A stretch of DNA of 64,000 nt from DATAEG01 sp963703085 (GTDB lineage Bacteria; Actinomycetota; Actinomycetes; Mycobacteriales; Jatrophihabitantaceae): assembly GCA_963703085.1 (NCBI GenBank), contig OY969789.1, positions 1 through 64,000 on the forward strand, given 5' to 3'. A model generated the notes under the pieces. It was not told the DNA's origin. It saw only the letters and a list, made by a program, of their open reading frames with translations, and did not search any database. Position 1 is the stretch's first letter. Each line of letters begins with the position of its first letter. The position numbers were made by a program, and so were the translations under genes. Shown here in pieces: positions 53,631 to 63,400 of this stretch.

Positions 53631-54599
53631 GTGGAGCAGCGCAAGGTCGGCCGGAGTGGATTGACGGTGTCCGAGCTCGGGCTCGGCACGATGACCTGGG
53701 GCCAGGGCACCGATCCCGACCAGGCAGCGGCCATCCTGATCGCCTTCCGCGACGCAGGCGGCACGTTCCTCGACACGGCCGCAAGTTACGGACTCGGGCA
53801 TACCGAGTCGATCATCGGCGCCTTGCTGGCCGATGTGGTCCCCCGCGACGAGCTCGTCATCTCCACCAAGGCCGGCATCACCCGCACCGCGGATGCGCGT
53901 CTCGTCGACGCGTCCCGCGGTGCCCTGCTGCGGCAGCTCGACCAGTCGCTCAGCAAACTAGGCGTGGACTACGTCGACCTCTGGCAGGTGCACACCGTCG
54001 ATCCGAGCGTGCCCACCGAGGAGACCCTCGGCGCGCTGCAGGCCGCGGTGGCCTCGGGCAAGGCGCGATACGTCGGGGTGTCCAACTATCCGGGTTGGCG
54101 GCTGGCCCAGGCCGCCACCGTGCAGCGCACGGTGCCCGGCCGGGCACCGATCGTGGCCAACCAGGTGGAGTACTCCTTGCTGGAACGCGGCGTGGAACGC
54201 GAGGTCGTGCCCGCGTGTATGGAGTTCGGTATCGGCCTGTTCCCGTACTCCCCGCTGGGCGGTGGGGTGCTCACCGGCAAGTACCGCGGCGGAGTGCCGG
54301 CCGACTCCCGCGCCGTACGGCTGGGCCGGACGATCTCCGACTACACCGACCAGCGGCAGGCAGGCATCGTGCATTCGGTCGCCACCGCGGCGGACGGCCT
54401 GGCCGTGGCGCCCTTGGCGGTGGCTCTCGCCTGGCTGCGGCAACGGCCCACGGTGAGCAGCGTGATCGTCGGACCACGCACCGAGGCGCAACTCAGCTCG
54501 GCGCTGGGCTCGCTTGCCGTCGATCTACCGGACGCGATCCGCGATGCGCTCGACGAGGTATCCGCGCCGGCGTCCGGCTACCCGGAGGCCGTCAGCTGA
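53631..54599 (+). CDS. Aldo/keto reductase
   Basis: 322 residues with the (beta/alpha)8 barrel and the full catalytic tetrad: Asp and Tyr in FLDTAASYGLGH (about 43-54), Lys in ISTKAG (about 80-85) and His in LWQVHTVD. The NADPH-binding region near the end contains VIVGPRTEAQL. It should reduce aldehydes or ketones with NADPH. The start is a GTG at 53631. Its stop overlaps the presumed CTG start of the helicase gene, so the two are coupled. Confidence 0.9.
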   Translation: MEQRKVGRSGLTVSELGLGTMTWGQGTDPDQAAAILIAFRDAGGTFLDTAASYGLGHTESIIGALLADVVPRDELVISTKAGITRTADARLVDASRGALLRQLDQSLSKLGVDYVDLWQVHTVDPSVPTEETLGALQAAVASGKARYVGVSNYPGWRLAQAATVQRTVPGRAPIVANQVEYSLLERGVEREVVPACMEFGIGLFPYSPLGGGVLTGKYRGGVPADSRAVRLGRTISDYTDQRQAGIVHSVATAADGLAVAPLAVALAWLRQRPTVSSVIVGPRTEAQLSSALGSLAVDLPDAIRDALDEVSAPASGYPEAVS

Positions 54600-56530
54600 G
54601 CAGCACCGCGCAGGACACACAGCAGCAGGCCTTCACCGAGTTCTGTGCCGCCGGGCTGTGGCCGGGCCTCGGCCGCACGTTGGCCGATGCCCTGCCAGCG
54701 GCCGGGATTCGCAGTGCCGCGGACGTCACTGCCGATGCCCTGGGCGCATTGCCCAAGGTGACCGAACGGCGCGCGTCGCGGTTGCTGTCCTCCTTCGTCG
54801 GCGCCGAGCCGGTCCTGCAGCTGTGCGAGCTGATGGTCGAGGCCGGCGTCGAGGTGCGCTGGGCGGCGCGGGCGTACCAGCAGCTCGGCGGCAATGCCGC
54901 GACGCAGTTGCGCGATGATCCGTGGGCGCTGTTACGGGTGAGCGGGATCGAGGTGGACACGGCCGACCGCTTCGCCCGTGCGGCATGCCCGGGCGTGGCC
55001 CGGGACGACCCGCGCCGGGCCGCCGGTCTGGTCTGCTGGTTGCTGGCCCGGGCGGCTCGGGATGGGCATACCGTGGACGGGCTGAGCGACGTCGAGACCG
55101 GGTTGCGGCAGTACGCCATCACCGACACCGCTGCCGCAGTCGCCGCCGCCGTGGACTCCGGCGAGGTGCACACCATCGATGCGCAGCCACCGGTATTGGC
55201 ATTGGCTCGGTACTACCAGGCCGAGGACGCCATCGCCGAGGCGGTGGCCCGGTTGCTCGCCACCGCCGAGCCGATCAAGGGCAACCCGGCGAAGCTGCCC
55301 GGCGCATTGTCCGACCTGGACGCGGCGCAACGGGCTGCGGTCAGCGCCGCGCTGAAGAGCGGCGTGAGCGTACTGACCGGAGGGCCGGGCACCGGCAAGA
55401 GCCGCACCGTTGCGGCCGTCGTGGCACTCGCCGAGAAGGCCGGCAAGGAAATCTCGCTGGCGGCGCCGACCGGGCGCGCCGCGAAGCGCCTGGAGGAGCT
55501 GTGCGGGGTGCCGGCCACCACCATCCACCGGCTGCTCGGTGCGCAGGGGCGCCGGCCCGAGGACAAGGATGAGAGCTACCGCGGCAGCTTCGCCCGCGGC
55601 GAGGACTACCCACTCGAGTCGGACATCATCGTGGTCGACGAGGCGTCGATGCTCGACGTGGAACTGGCCGAGGCACTGCTGACCGCCTGCCCGGATGGCG
55701 CGCACCTGCTCGTCGTGGGCGACGCCGCGCAGCTACCGTCGATCGGCCCGGGCCGGGTGCTCGGCGACCTCATCGACGCCGGCGTCGTGCCGACCACCGA
55801 ACTCACCACGCTCTACCGGCAGGCCGAGGGAGGCACCATCGCCCGGCTGGCCACGGCAGTGCGCTCCGGCGAGCTGCCGGTCATCGACGATCCGCAGCGC
55901 GAGGTCGTCATCGTCACCGCACGCGGCTCGACGGAGGCAGCGCTGCGGACCCGGCAACTGGTGACCGATTCGATCCCGCGCGCGCTGGGCATCCCGGCCG
56001 ACCAGGTCCAGGTGGTCACGCCGGTACACCGCGGCCCGGCCGGGACGCTGGCGCTCAACGCCACGCTGAAGGCGCACTTCAACCCGGGCACCGGCCGGCG
56101 CCGCTTCGATCCGGGCGATCGGGTGGTGGCCACCGCGAATCACCTGGAAGCAGAGCCGAACGGCTACGCCAACGGCGAGGTCGGCACGGTCACCGATGTC
56201 GTCGAGTCCACCGTCATCGTCGAGTTCGCGTCCGGTCAGGCCCGCATCAACGGCAAGGCGCTGGCCGACCTGGCGCACGGCTGGGCGATCACCGTGCATC
56301 GCGCGCAGGGTTCGGAATTTCCCGCCGTCGTCGTCGTCCTGCCACCCGAGGCGTCCGGGATGCTCTCCCGGCCGTTGGTGTACACCGCATTGACCCGGGC
56401 GCAACGACACCTCTCGGTCATCCCCGCGGCCGGCCCCGTCGTGCGTCGCGCGGTGCGCGACGTCGGAGCGTTGCCGCGCCGGACCCAGCTCATCGCCACC
56501 TTGCGGGAGTCCACTGGCGCAGCCGGCTGA
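54596..56530 (+). CDS. RecD2-like ATP-dependent DNA helicase, probable CTG start
   Basis: 644 residues. An N-terminal helix-hairpin-helix-rich region (about 10-230) precedes a superfamily 1B helicase core with Walker A TGGPGTGKS (261-269), Walker B VVDEAS (Asp348), GDAAQLPS, a TPVHRGPAG segment and the C-terminal VHRAQGSEFP motif. RecD2 proteins move 5' to 3' and act in repair without RecB or RecC. No ATG, GTG or TTG lies in frame at the expected start; CTG at 54596 has GGAGG 7 bases before it and overlaps the reductase stop (CTGA). The first TTG is 17 codons further in. Confidence 0.88.
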   Translation: MSSTAQDTQQQAFTEFCAAGLWPGLGRTLADALPAAGIRSAADVTADALGALPKVTERRASRLLSSFVGAEPVLQLCELMVEAGVEVRWAARAYQQLGGNAATQLRDDPWALLRVSGIEVDTADRFARAACPGVARDDPRRAAGLVCWLLARAARDGHTVDGLSDVETGLRQYAITDTAAAVAAAVDSGEVHTIDAQPPVLALARYYQAEDAIAEAVARLLATAEPIKGNPAKLPGALSDLDAAQRAAVSAALKSGVSVLTGGPGTGKSRTVAAVVALAEKAGKEISLAAPTGRAAKRLEELCGVPATTIHRLLGAQGRRPEDKDESYRGSFARGEDYPLESDIIVVDEASMLDVELAEALLTACPDGAHLLVVGDAAQLPSIGPGRVLGDLIDAGVVPTTELTTLYRQAEGGTIARLATAVRSGELPVIDDPQREVVIVTARGSTEAALRTRQLVTDSIPRALGIPADQVQVVTPVHRGPAGTLALNATLKAHFNPGTGRRRFDPGDRVVATANHLEAEPNGYANGEVGTVTDVVESTVIVEFASGQARINGKALADLAHGWAITVHRAQGSEFPAVVVVLPPEASGMLSRPLVYTALTRAQRHLSVIPAAGPVVRRAVRDVGALPRRTQLIATLRESTGAAG

Positions 56531-56566
56531 CGTGCGCGTCGGCCGACCGTGCGCGACCATCGGCTG

Positions 56567-57604
56567 ATGCGTCTGCGCGGCCGGTCCCGGATCGCCGCGT
56601 GCCTGATCGTCCCGCTGGTGCTGGCCGGTTGCGCGACAGCCCACCCCCGCGTCCCGCCGAATATGACGCAACCCGTTCCGCGTCCGGGCGCGGCCGAGCC
56701 GGCGACCGCACCCAGCGCAACCGCGACACCGGCGGGCCGGGTGCTGCGCGTCGGCGACAAGGCCGAGGGCATCGTGTACGACGCGGAGACCAAGCTGATC
56801 GCGGTGGCAGTACGCAACCCGTCCAGGTTGCTGCTGCTGGACGGCGCCACCCTCGCGCTGCGGCGCACCGTCGCACTCCCCGGCGTCGCCCGGCATCTGC
56901 AACTGGCGGCTCCGGGCGGGCCGGTTCTGGTGCCTTGTGAGAGCGCCGACGCCCTGCTCGAGGTACCGCTGCGCGGAAGTCCGACCCTCCGCAGCACCCC
57001 GGTCGGCAAGGAGCCCCACGATGCCACCGCAGTCGACGGCGGGCGGCGCGTGGTGGGCGACGAGTTCGGCGCGGCACTCAGCGTGGTGCAGGACGGCAGG
57101 GTGATCCGCACCATCAGCGGACCGGCCTCCGGGGTCCGACAGCCCGGCAGCGTGGTCGGCGACGGGCCGACCGTGGCGCTGGTCGACGTGAAGGCGTTCA
57201 CCGTGAGCACGTTCGACGTGTCGAGCGGAAGGCGCACTGCCGTCGCAGCCGCGGGAGCCGGCCCGACCCATGCAGTTCTCGCGGATGACGACGTGCTGGC
57301 AGTGACCGACACCAGAGGCAACGCGCTGCGCACCTACCGCCTCGGCCCGCTTCGGGAGGCGACGGTGACGCCGTTGGCCGGCACGCCTTACGGCATCGCC
57401 TTCGACCCGGTTCGCGACTGGGTCTGGATCACCCTGACAGCACGCAACGAGGTCGTCGCGTTCGACCTGTCAGCGAGCGCGCCGCGGGAAGTGGTGCGAC
57501 TGCCCACCGTCGAACAGCCGAACACAATCACCGTGGCCCCGGGCAGCGGGACGGTCTGGATCACCGGCACCCGGGCCGGCAGCGTCCAGCAGATCATTCG
57601 CTGA
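56567..57604 (+). CDS. Beta-propeller (YncE-like) lipoprotein
   Basis: 345 residues. The signal peptide has a lipobox LAGC (Cys22), a short Pro/Thr/Ala linker (about 25-55), then repeating blades of about 42 residues with hydrophobic strand pairs and Gly/Asp turns to the end (for example VWITGTRAGSVQQI as the last blade). Such propellers bind ligands or proteins on the outer face of the membrane. No catalytic motif is evident. The ATG at 56567 is chosen for the signal peptide; a start six codons upstream is possible. It is 36 bases after the helicase gene. Confidence 0.84.
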   Translation: MRLRGRSRIAACLIVPLVLAGCATAHPRVPPNMTQPVPRPGAAEPATAPSATATPAGRVLRVGDKAEGIVYDAETKLIAVAVRNPSRLLLLDGATLALRRTVALPGVARHLQLAAPGGPVLVPCESADALLEVPLRGSPTLRSTPVGKEPHDATAVDGGRRVVGDEFGAALSVVQDGRVIRTISGPASGVRQPGSVVGDGPTVALVDVKAFTVSTFDVSSGRRTAVAAAGAGPTHAVLADDDVLAVTDTRGNALRTYRLGPLREATVTPLAGTPYGIAFDPVRDWVWITLTARNEVVAFDLSASAPREVVRLPTVEQPNTITVAPGSGTVWITGTRAGSVQQIIR

Positions 57605-57670
57605 ATTCCGCTGCCCGGGCTGTGTCGGTCCGGGGCCCGGTGCACAATGGGCTGCTATGAGGGCGCGCGC

Positions 57671-57907
57671 ATGACGGCTGTCGCGACGGAGGCCGATCCC
57701 GACTGGGAGTACGCACCGCTGCGACTCCCCCCGGACGTGAGCCGGGTGGCCGCAACGGTGCGCCTCTCGCTGCATGCCGAATTCGGCGGCTGGGAGCTGG
57801 CCCGTACCCAGCGATATCCGGATGGCACGCGGCGCGTGCTGTTACGCCGCCGGCGGCGCCGGGTTCCGGAGCCCAGCGCCCTTCCGCTGCCACCGCTGAG
57901 CAGCTGA
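57671..57907 (+). CDS. DUF5703 family small protein
   Basis: 78 residues from the ATG at 57671, with the family pattern WEYAPLRLPPDVSR, then a helix ending HAEFGGWELART, QRYPDGTRRVLLRRRRR and a Pro/Leu tail. The last third is strongly basic. No function is known for the family. A start at 57647 would add 8 residues; 57671 has GAGGG about 8 bases upstream. It is the last plus-strand gene before the convergent phosphodiesterase-nucleotidase gene. Confidence 0.75.
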   Translation: MTAVATEADPDWEYAPLRLPPDVSRVAATVRLSLHAEFGGWELARTQRYPDGTRRVLLRRRRRRVPEPSALPLPPLSS

Positions 57908-57920
57908 CTCTCCGGTCAGC
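57903..57920. terminator. Short hairpin between convergent genes
   Basis: GCTGAC-TCTCCG-GTCAGC, a perfect 6-bp stem with a 6-base loop, spans the stop of the DUF5703 gene and the 15-base gap before the phosphodiesterase stop. It has no T-tract and is weak, so it is only a candidate terminator. Confidence 0.25.
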
Positions 57921-57923
57921 CGA

Positions 57924-60900
57924 TCAGCCGATGGCGATGCGCCCGTCGGTGGTGTAACTGAACGGGTTGCTCAGGCCGGCCACGTAATCCAGCAGCGGCT
58001 GCAGTTCGGCGTCCGGCGTTTGCACGATATTGCTCGCCGACTCCAGCACCGTGAAGCCATCGCCGCCACCGACCATGAACGAGTTGGCCGTACTGGTGTA
58101 GCTGGTCGATGCGTCGTTGGCGATCGGGTGTGAGTTGTCTCCGGCGGCGCCGAGCCAGACCCCGGTGATCGAGCCGTTGCCCTGCGTGCCGGTGTAGGTG
58201 AAGTGCAGTCCGGAGACCTGCATGATTCCCCCGGTACCGGCCGCCAGCTGCTGGTTCAGCAACGCCCAGACCTGAGCGCCGGTCAGGGTGAAGGTGTCGA
58301 CGTAGTCGTCCTGGAACGGTTGCATCGTGAACAGGTCGCCGTAGGTGACCTCACCGGCAAGCAGGCCGGCGCGCACGCTCCCGGTGTTGACGAAGGCCAG
58401 TTGCGTCTTGGCGAACACTCGCTGGGAGTCTGCGATCAGGTCACCCGCCGGCGATTCGCCGGCAGCCGTCTGGCCGCCTTCACGCTGCGACGGGATGTCG
58501 GTCGCGGCGGTGTTGATCACCTGCTGAGTGATCGGATTGGTCGCCGTCACCGCGGCGTCGACCACGGCCTGCACCTTCGGATCCGGCGTCACCGCGGGTG
58601 CCGTCGGCGTGGTGGACACCGGCGTGGTGTTCTTCCAGGCGTCCTGCACCGTGCCCCAGCTCGTCACGACGGTGCCGGTCTGCTTGTCGAACAGCAGGTG
58701 CACCCGATCGAAGGCCCGGGCGAAGGAGGATGCCTGCACGACCAAGTGGCCGCTCACCCGGGTGTCGATCGTGGTGTGGCTGTGCCCGGAAATGACCACC
58801 GACACCGACGGATCGAGGGCCTTCGCGATGTCGTTGATCCGGTCGTTCACGGTTCCCACCGGGAAGGACGTCTGCGAGCCGCCTTCGTGGATGACCACCA
58901 CGAAGGAATGCACACCTTGCGCTTTCAGCTGCGTGACGTACCGGTTGATCGCGGTCGCCTCGTCGACGAAGTACACACCCGTGGTCCCACCGGTGGTCAC
59001 GATCGACGGGGTGGTGATCGTGGTGGCGCCGATGAAACCGACCTTCACTCCGCCGACCGTCTTGATGGCGTACGGCGGCAGCACCGGCTTGTTCGTGGTG
59101 GTGGACAGCACGTTCGCGTCGACTATTGGGTAATTCTGCTTGGCGAAGGTGATGGACGGGTCGACGGTGGAGGTGCCGCCGTTGACCTGCTTGAGCATCT
59201 CCGCCACACCGCGGTCGAACTCGTGATTGCCCAGCGTGCCGACATCGATGCCCATCAGGTTCAGTGCGTCGAGCGTCGGCTTGTCGCGCAGCAGAGCGGA
59301 CTCGGGCGGACTGGCTCCCACCATGTCACCGGCCTGGATGGTGACGGTGTTGGCCGGGTCGGTGGCCTTCGCCTGCTTCAGCCAGGTGGTCAGAACGCCG
59401 AGCCCACCTGCCGCGTCCTTCACGCCGGTGAACGGATCGGTCTGGGTCAGCCCGTTGCCGGTGATGTTGCCGTGTACGTCGTTGATGCCGAGCAGCTGTC
59501 CGGTCGAGTAGCGAGCGCCGTTGGTCAGAATGCTGCTGAGCACCTTGCCGGTCGCCTGCAACGGCGGCGGGAAGTTGCCCATCACGGCCAGCGTCGGTGC
59601 GAGGTCGACGGCCTGCACCCCGTTCACCGCTGCCACGTGCTTCACGTCGGGTCCAGCGGCCACGAAGGTGGCATGCAGGTTGATGTTGTGCGCCAGGTCG
59701 ACCTGTTGCGGCAGGTAGCCGTGCTGGCCGAAGAACCGCGACGGGGCAACCATGGTGCCTACGGTGTTTCCGTCGAACTGGTACGGCACCTGGGAGACGG
59801 CAACCACGTCGCCGGTACGGGTCGGGTTCAACGAGTCGCTGCCTTCAATGTTGGCCATCTGCTCCTTGGTGTAGACGGCCTGGATGATCTTGGTACCCGG
59901 GTGGGTCGGGTCGGTCAGGTTCTTGAACGCGTCGATGATGTGCTGGCGCATCGCGGCGTAGTCCGCCGCCGGGACGATGCCGTCCGGGTCACGTCCGACC
60001 AGGTTGATGTAGATCTGCACCGTGCCGCCGGCCCAGCAGGCCTTGGCCACCGTCTGGCCACTCGCACTCGCCGCGGCGGGCCGGCAGTTGCCGGTCTGCT
60101 CCACGTCCTGCAGTCCCAGGTTCTTCAGCACCAGCGGTGCGTCGATGGCATACCACTGGGGAGCGAACCCGTGGTCGCTACTGGCCAGGTAGTCGGTGTT
60201 GCTGGGCATCAGTGACCGGACCAGGCCGAGCCGGGCATCCGCCGAGGCGTACGCGCCCTGCAGGTAGCCGGTGCGCTGCGCGATGCGGCCGTCCTTCGGT
60301 CCGGTGCCGGCGACCCGGTCGTAGTACGGGTTGGCGTTGCCCTTCGGGTCGGTCGGGGTGAGCAGCGCGAGAATCTGGTGACTCACCTCGTCGGTCTGGT
60401 CGGTGCCGGCCAATAGCACGTCGGTGTCCGGCTGCAGGGTGCCGAGGACGTACTTGAACACCGCGGTGTCGTACGCCTGGTTGAGGCCCACCGTCTGCTG
60501 GTACCAGGTGTCCTCGTCGATGATGCCGGCCTCTTCAGGGGCGAAGTCGCCGAAGACCGCCGGTGGCATGTTGTCGGCGATGTACTTCTCCAACCGGTCC
60601 TCTCCAGCGGCGCCGGCCGGCAGCTGCGCGCAGGCATCCGTCGCGCAGTGCGCATGCGGGCGGCTCACCGACGTGAAGTACAGGCCGAATTTGGACAGGT
60701 CGCTGCTGAGGTCCATCAGCTTCACGTAGAAGCCGGCGCTCTCCCCCGCGGCGGTGCCGATCAACCCGTCGGAGCCCTTGACCTTCACCGGCGCCCAGGC
60801 GCCTTGAGCCAGATTGGCGACCGCCTTGCTGGCGTCCTTGTTCGCTGCCGCCGGCACCATCAGCACCTTGTCGTAAGGCCGGGAGAAGCCGCTGCGGCTG

Positions 60901-61709
60901 ACATAGACGTACAGGTCGTAGGTGCGCGTCGGGTTCAGTGACGGGGAAGTGCTGGTAATGGTCAACGTGGTCTGCATCGGCGCCCGGACGTTGCCCGCCG
61001 GGTGCGACGGCACGGGCGGGGTGTGCGTCCAGCCGGTCGCCCTGGTGAAGGCGGCAACCTGGTAGGACAGCCCGAAGCCGGCCGCCGACGTCTGCTTGGC
61101 CGGGTCGGCCGGGTAGGCCAGCACCCCACGCTGCGAGTAGGTCGTGTCGTAGTCGACGGTCGGGCCGTTGATGTTCCCGTTGAGCCCGCCGGTCCACTCG
61201 AGCTGGGCGACCTGCTTGCCCGCCTGCTCCGCAGAATTCGCCACCGACTGCGCCTCGAGCACCGCCGTGGGATCGGTACCGGGGCTGGCCCCGTTGCCGT
61301 GGAACGCAAACGAGGTCGACGAGGTGAACGGTTGCCGGGTGTCGAAGAACGTGTTGTTGGTGCTGCCGTGGGTGCCCGGCCACGCACCGGTCGCCATCGT
61401 GTACCAGCCCTGGCCGGTGTTGGGCGGAAAGCCCTGCTCCAGACCGTTGTTGCCGGTTGCCCCTGAGGCCATCAACGACTTGTAGGTCGGCATCTGGCCC
61501 GCCGCGGCATACTTCTGCATCAGGTCGGGGCGCATCCCGTCGGAGCTGAACAGCACGACCGATCTCGCCGAGCTGCGCACTGCCTTCGGCTGCTTGGTCG
61601 GGGGCGTGGCGCTGCTGGGCGTCGCCAGTGCGCCGAGCATGGCCAGGCTGGCCAGAGCTGACAGCGCAGCGGTGAGACGGCGACGGGGCAGGCGGGCGAT
61701 ACCGGTCAT
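57924..61709 (-). CDS. Secreted fusion of type I phosphodiesterase and 5'-nucleotidase
   Basis: 1261 residues. The signal peptide (about 1-35) has an RRR run before a hydrophobic core and ends SSATPP. The alkaline-phosphatase-fold domain (about 48-735) has metal-binding Asp57 in FSSDGMRPD, the nucleophile region PPNTGQGWYT (Thr98) and metal sites TDEVSHQ and SSDHGF. A 5'-nucleotidase domain (about 738-1260) has INDVHGN, GNHEFDRG, HEGG, GHSHTT and the C-terminal NTGSVR region. Each would act outside the cell; together they could take nucleotides or lipid-phosphates to nucleosides and phosphate. GGAGG lies 7 bases before the ATG. Confidence 0.9.
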   Translation of the reverse strand: MTGIARLPRRRLTAALSALASLAMLGALATPSSATPPTKQPKAVRSSARSVVLFSSDGMRPDLMQKYAAAGQMPTYKSLMASGATGNNGLEQGFPPNTGQGWYTMATGAWPGTHGSTNNTFFDTRQPFTSSTSFAFHGNGASPGTDPTAVLEAQSVANSAEQAGKQVAQLEWTGGLNGNINGPTVDYDTTYSQRGVLAYPADPAKQTSAAGFGLSYQVAAFTRATGWTHTPPVPSHPAGNVRAPMQTTLTITSTSPSLNPTRTYDLYVYVSRSGFSRPYDKVLMVPAAANKDASKAVANLAQGAWAPVKVKGSDGLIGTAAGESAGFYVKLMDLSSDLSKFGLYFTSVSRPHAHCATDACAQLPAGAAGEDRLEKYIADNMPPAVFGDFAPEEAGIIDEDTWYQQTVGLNQAYDTAVFKYVLGTLQPDTDVLLAGTDQTDEVSHQILALLTPTDPKGNANPYYDRVAGTGPKDGRIAQRTGYLQGAYASADARLGLVRSLMPSNTDYLASSDHGFAPQWYAIDAPLVLKNLGLQDVEQTGNCRPAAASASGQTVAKACWAGGTVQIYINLVGRDPDGIVPAADYAAMRQHIIDAFKNLTDPTHPGTKIIQAVYTKEQMANIEGSDSLNPTRTGDVVAVSQVPYQFDGNTVGTMVAPSRFFGQHGYLPQQVDLAHNINLHATFVAAGPDVKHVAAVNGVQAVDLAPTLAVMGNFPPPLQATGKVLSSILTNGARYSTGQLLGINDVHGNITGNGLTQTDPFTGVKDAAGGLGVLTTWLKQAKATDPANTVTIQAGDMVGASPPESALLRDKPTLDALNLMGIDVGTLGNHEFDRGVAEMLKQVNGGTSTVDPSITFAKQNYPIVDANVLSTTTNKPVLPPYAIKTVGGVKVGFIGATTITTPSIVTTGGTTGVYFVDEATAINRYVTQLKAQGVHSFVVVIHEGGSQTSFPVGTVNDRINDIAKALDPSVSVVISGHSHTTIDTRVSGHLVVQASSFARAFDRVHLLFDKQTGTVVTSWGTVQDAWKNTTPVSTTPTAPAVTPDPKVQAVVDAAVTATNPITQQVINTAATDIPSQREGGQTAAGESPAGDLIADSQRVFAKTQLAFVNTGSVRAGLLAGEVTYGDLFTMQPFQDDYVDTFTLTGAQVWALLNQQLAAGTGGIMQVSGLHFTYTGTQGNGSITGVWLGAAGDNSHPIANDASTSYTSTANSFMVGGGDGFTVLESASNIVQTPDAELQPLLDYVAGLSNPFSYTTDGRIAIG

Positions 61710-61832
61710 GCGGTGGCCTCCGGGAGAATGAATCGGGGGACGGACCCGGGTCTACTCAGCGGTGGCCAGGACACCGCCGGCAACCATCGCACACCTTGCT
61801 CGGGGCCTGTGGCGTCGTCAAGGTGCAACAAA

Positions 61833-63371
61833 CTAAGAGCGGTGCAGTTCACGAACTGTCTGCAGTGTGTCCACTTCGGCAGCGGTCTTGTCGTCCCGGT
61901 AGCGCAGCACGCGGGCGAACCGGAGAGCGACGCCGCCGGGGTAGCGGGTCGAGTTCTGCACGCCGTCGAAGGCGATCTCGACCACCTGCTCGGGGCGGAC
62001 CGGCACCAGCCACTCATCGGGCGGCCCGGCAGCCAGTTCGGTGAAGCGTTCGGTCTGCCAGGCCAGCATCGCGTCGGTCATGCCCTTGAAGGTCTTGCCG
62101 AGCATGACGAACTCGCCGGTCTCCTCGTCGCGTGCACCGAGATGGATGTTGGACAGCCACTGGCTGCGCCGGCCGGACCCACGTTCCACGGCCAGCACGA
62201 CGAGGTCCAGAGTGTGCACCGGCTTCACCTTGCGCCAGGAAGCACCGCGCCGGCCCGCCTCGTAGGGCGCGGTCATTGTCTTGATCATCACGCCCTCGTG
62301 GCCTGCGCCGAGCGCGTCGGCGGAGAACTGCTCCGCCTCGGTGACCTCGGTGGTCACGATGTGTGGCACCTGCATCGCCGCAGGGATGACCGATTCCAGC
62401 CGCGCCCGCCGTTCTGATAGGGGCGCGTCCAGCAGGTCCGTGCCGTCGAGATGCAACAGGTCGAAGACGAACAGCGTCAGCGGGAGGGACCGGCGCAGTT
62501 CTTCGGTGGCGACCCTGGTGCCGAACCGCGACGCGGTCGCCTGGAACGCGCGCGGTCGGCCGTCCGGATGCAGCGCGATGACCTCGCCATCGGCCACCAG
62601 CGCCGTGACCGGCAGCGCCCGGATGGCCTCGACGACCTCGGGAAGCCGCACCGTCAGGTCGTCGAGAGTCCGGGTGAACAGCGATACTGCGTCGCCGGTG
62701 CGGTGGATCTGCAGTCGGGCGCCGTCCAGCTTCCACTCGACAGCTACCGGCGTGCCGGTCATCGCATCGGCGATGCTCGAGGCGGTCTGGGCGAGCATCG
62801 GCGAGATCGGCCTGCCTACCTCGAGCCGGAACTGGGTCAGCGCGGCGGGGCCATCAGCGGCGAGGGCCGCGGCGACAGCAGGCAGCTCGCCACGCAGCAT
62901 CGCCGCGCGCCGCACGTCAGCCACCGGCACCCCGAAGCATCGCGCCAGCGCGTCGACCATCACGCCGGCCAACGCGCCCTGCCGCAGGTCGCCGAGCAAC
63001 AGCCCGACCAGGAACCGTTGCTCGGCCTCGGTTGCCCGGGCGAACAATCCGAGGAGCAACTCCCGACGCCGCTCCTGCGAGCCGGCTCCGGTGGTGCGAC
63101 CGATCTGCTCGGCGAGCGCATCGAACTCGGCTGCCGTGAGTGTCGCGTCGGCAGCAGCTGCCGGCAACGCGCGCAGGGCGGCCCAGCCGACTCCGATCTG
63201 GCGCTGTGGCAGCTCGCCGACGAGATAGTCCACCGCCAGGGCGATGTCGGCGGCCGAGCGCTCGGCGAGCAGTGCGGCGATGAGCTGCGCCTTGCCGATC
63301 CGGCCCGGGGTTGCCGCCAGCTGTGCCGACGTCGCGGCCAACTCGCTGACCAGCAGGGGTCGGTGGGTCAC
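61833..63371 (-). CDS. ligB: ATP-dependent DNA ligase LigB
   Basis: 512 residues. The N-terminal DNA-binding domain (about 1-185) precedes the adenylation domain with the lysine nucleophile motif EWKLDGARLQ (Lys214), the DGEV motif, GHEGVMIK and the WRKVKP motif, then an OB fold (about 400-510). It matches mycobacterial LigB (Rv3062). ATP-dependent ligases of this type assist repair alongside the essential NAD-dependent LigA. The GTG at 63371 is chosen by alignment to the domain start; longer frames run into the M20 gene. It follows the M20 peptidase by 29 bases. Confidence 0.93.
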   Translation of the reverse strand: MTHRPLLVSELAATSAQLAATPGRIGKAQLIAALLAERSAADIALAVDYLVGELPQRQIGVGWAALRALPAAAADATLTAAEFDALAEQIGRTTGAGSQERRRELLLGLFARATEAEQRFLVGLLLGDLRQGALAGVMVDALARCFGVPVADVRRAAMLRGELPAVAAALAADGPAALTQFRLEVGRPISPMLAQTASSIADAMTGTPVAVEWKLDGARLQIHRTGDAVSLFTRTLDDLTVRLPEVVEAIRALPVTALVADGEVIALHPDGRPRAFQATASRFGTRVATEELRRSLPLTLFVFDLLHLDGTDLLDAPLSERRARLESVIPAAMQVPHIVTTEVTEAEQFSADALGAGHEGVMIKTMTAPYEAGRRGASWRKVKPVHTLDLVVLAVERGSGRRSQWLSNIHLGARDEETGEFVMLGKTFKGMTDAMLAWQTERFTELAAGPPDEWLVPVRPEQVVEIAFDGVQNSTRYPGGVALRFARVLRYRDDKTAAEVDTLQTVRELHRS

Positions 63372-63400
63372 TCCATCACTGTGCCAGTGGGCACCGACAC

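Noticed and set aside
52547..54590. Upstream in-frame extension of the RecD2-like gene
   Set aside because: The upstream part covers the minus-strand LLM gene and the reductase gene in other frames and has no conserved sequence; the CTG at 54596 is preferred.
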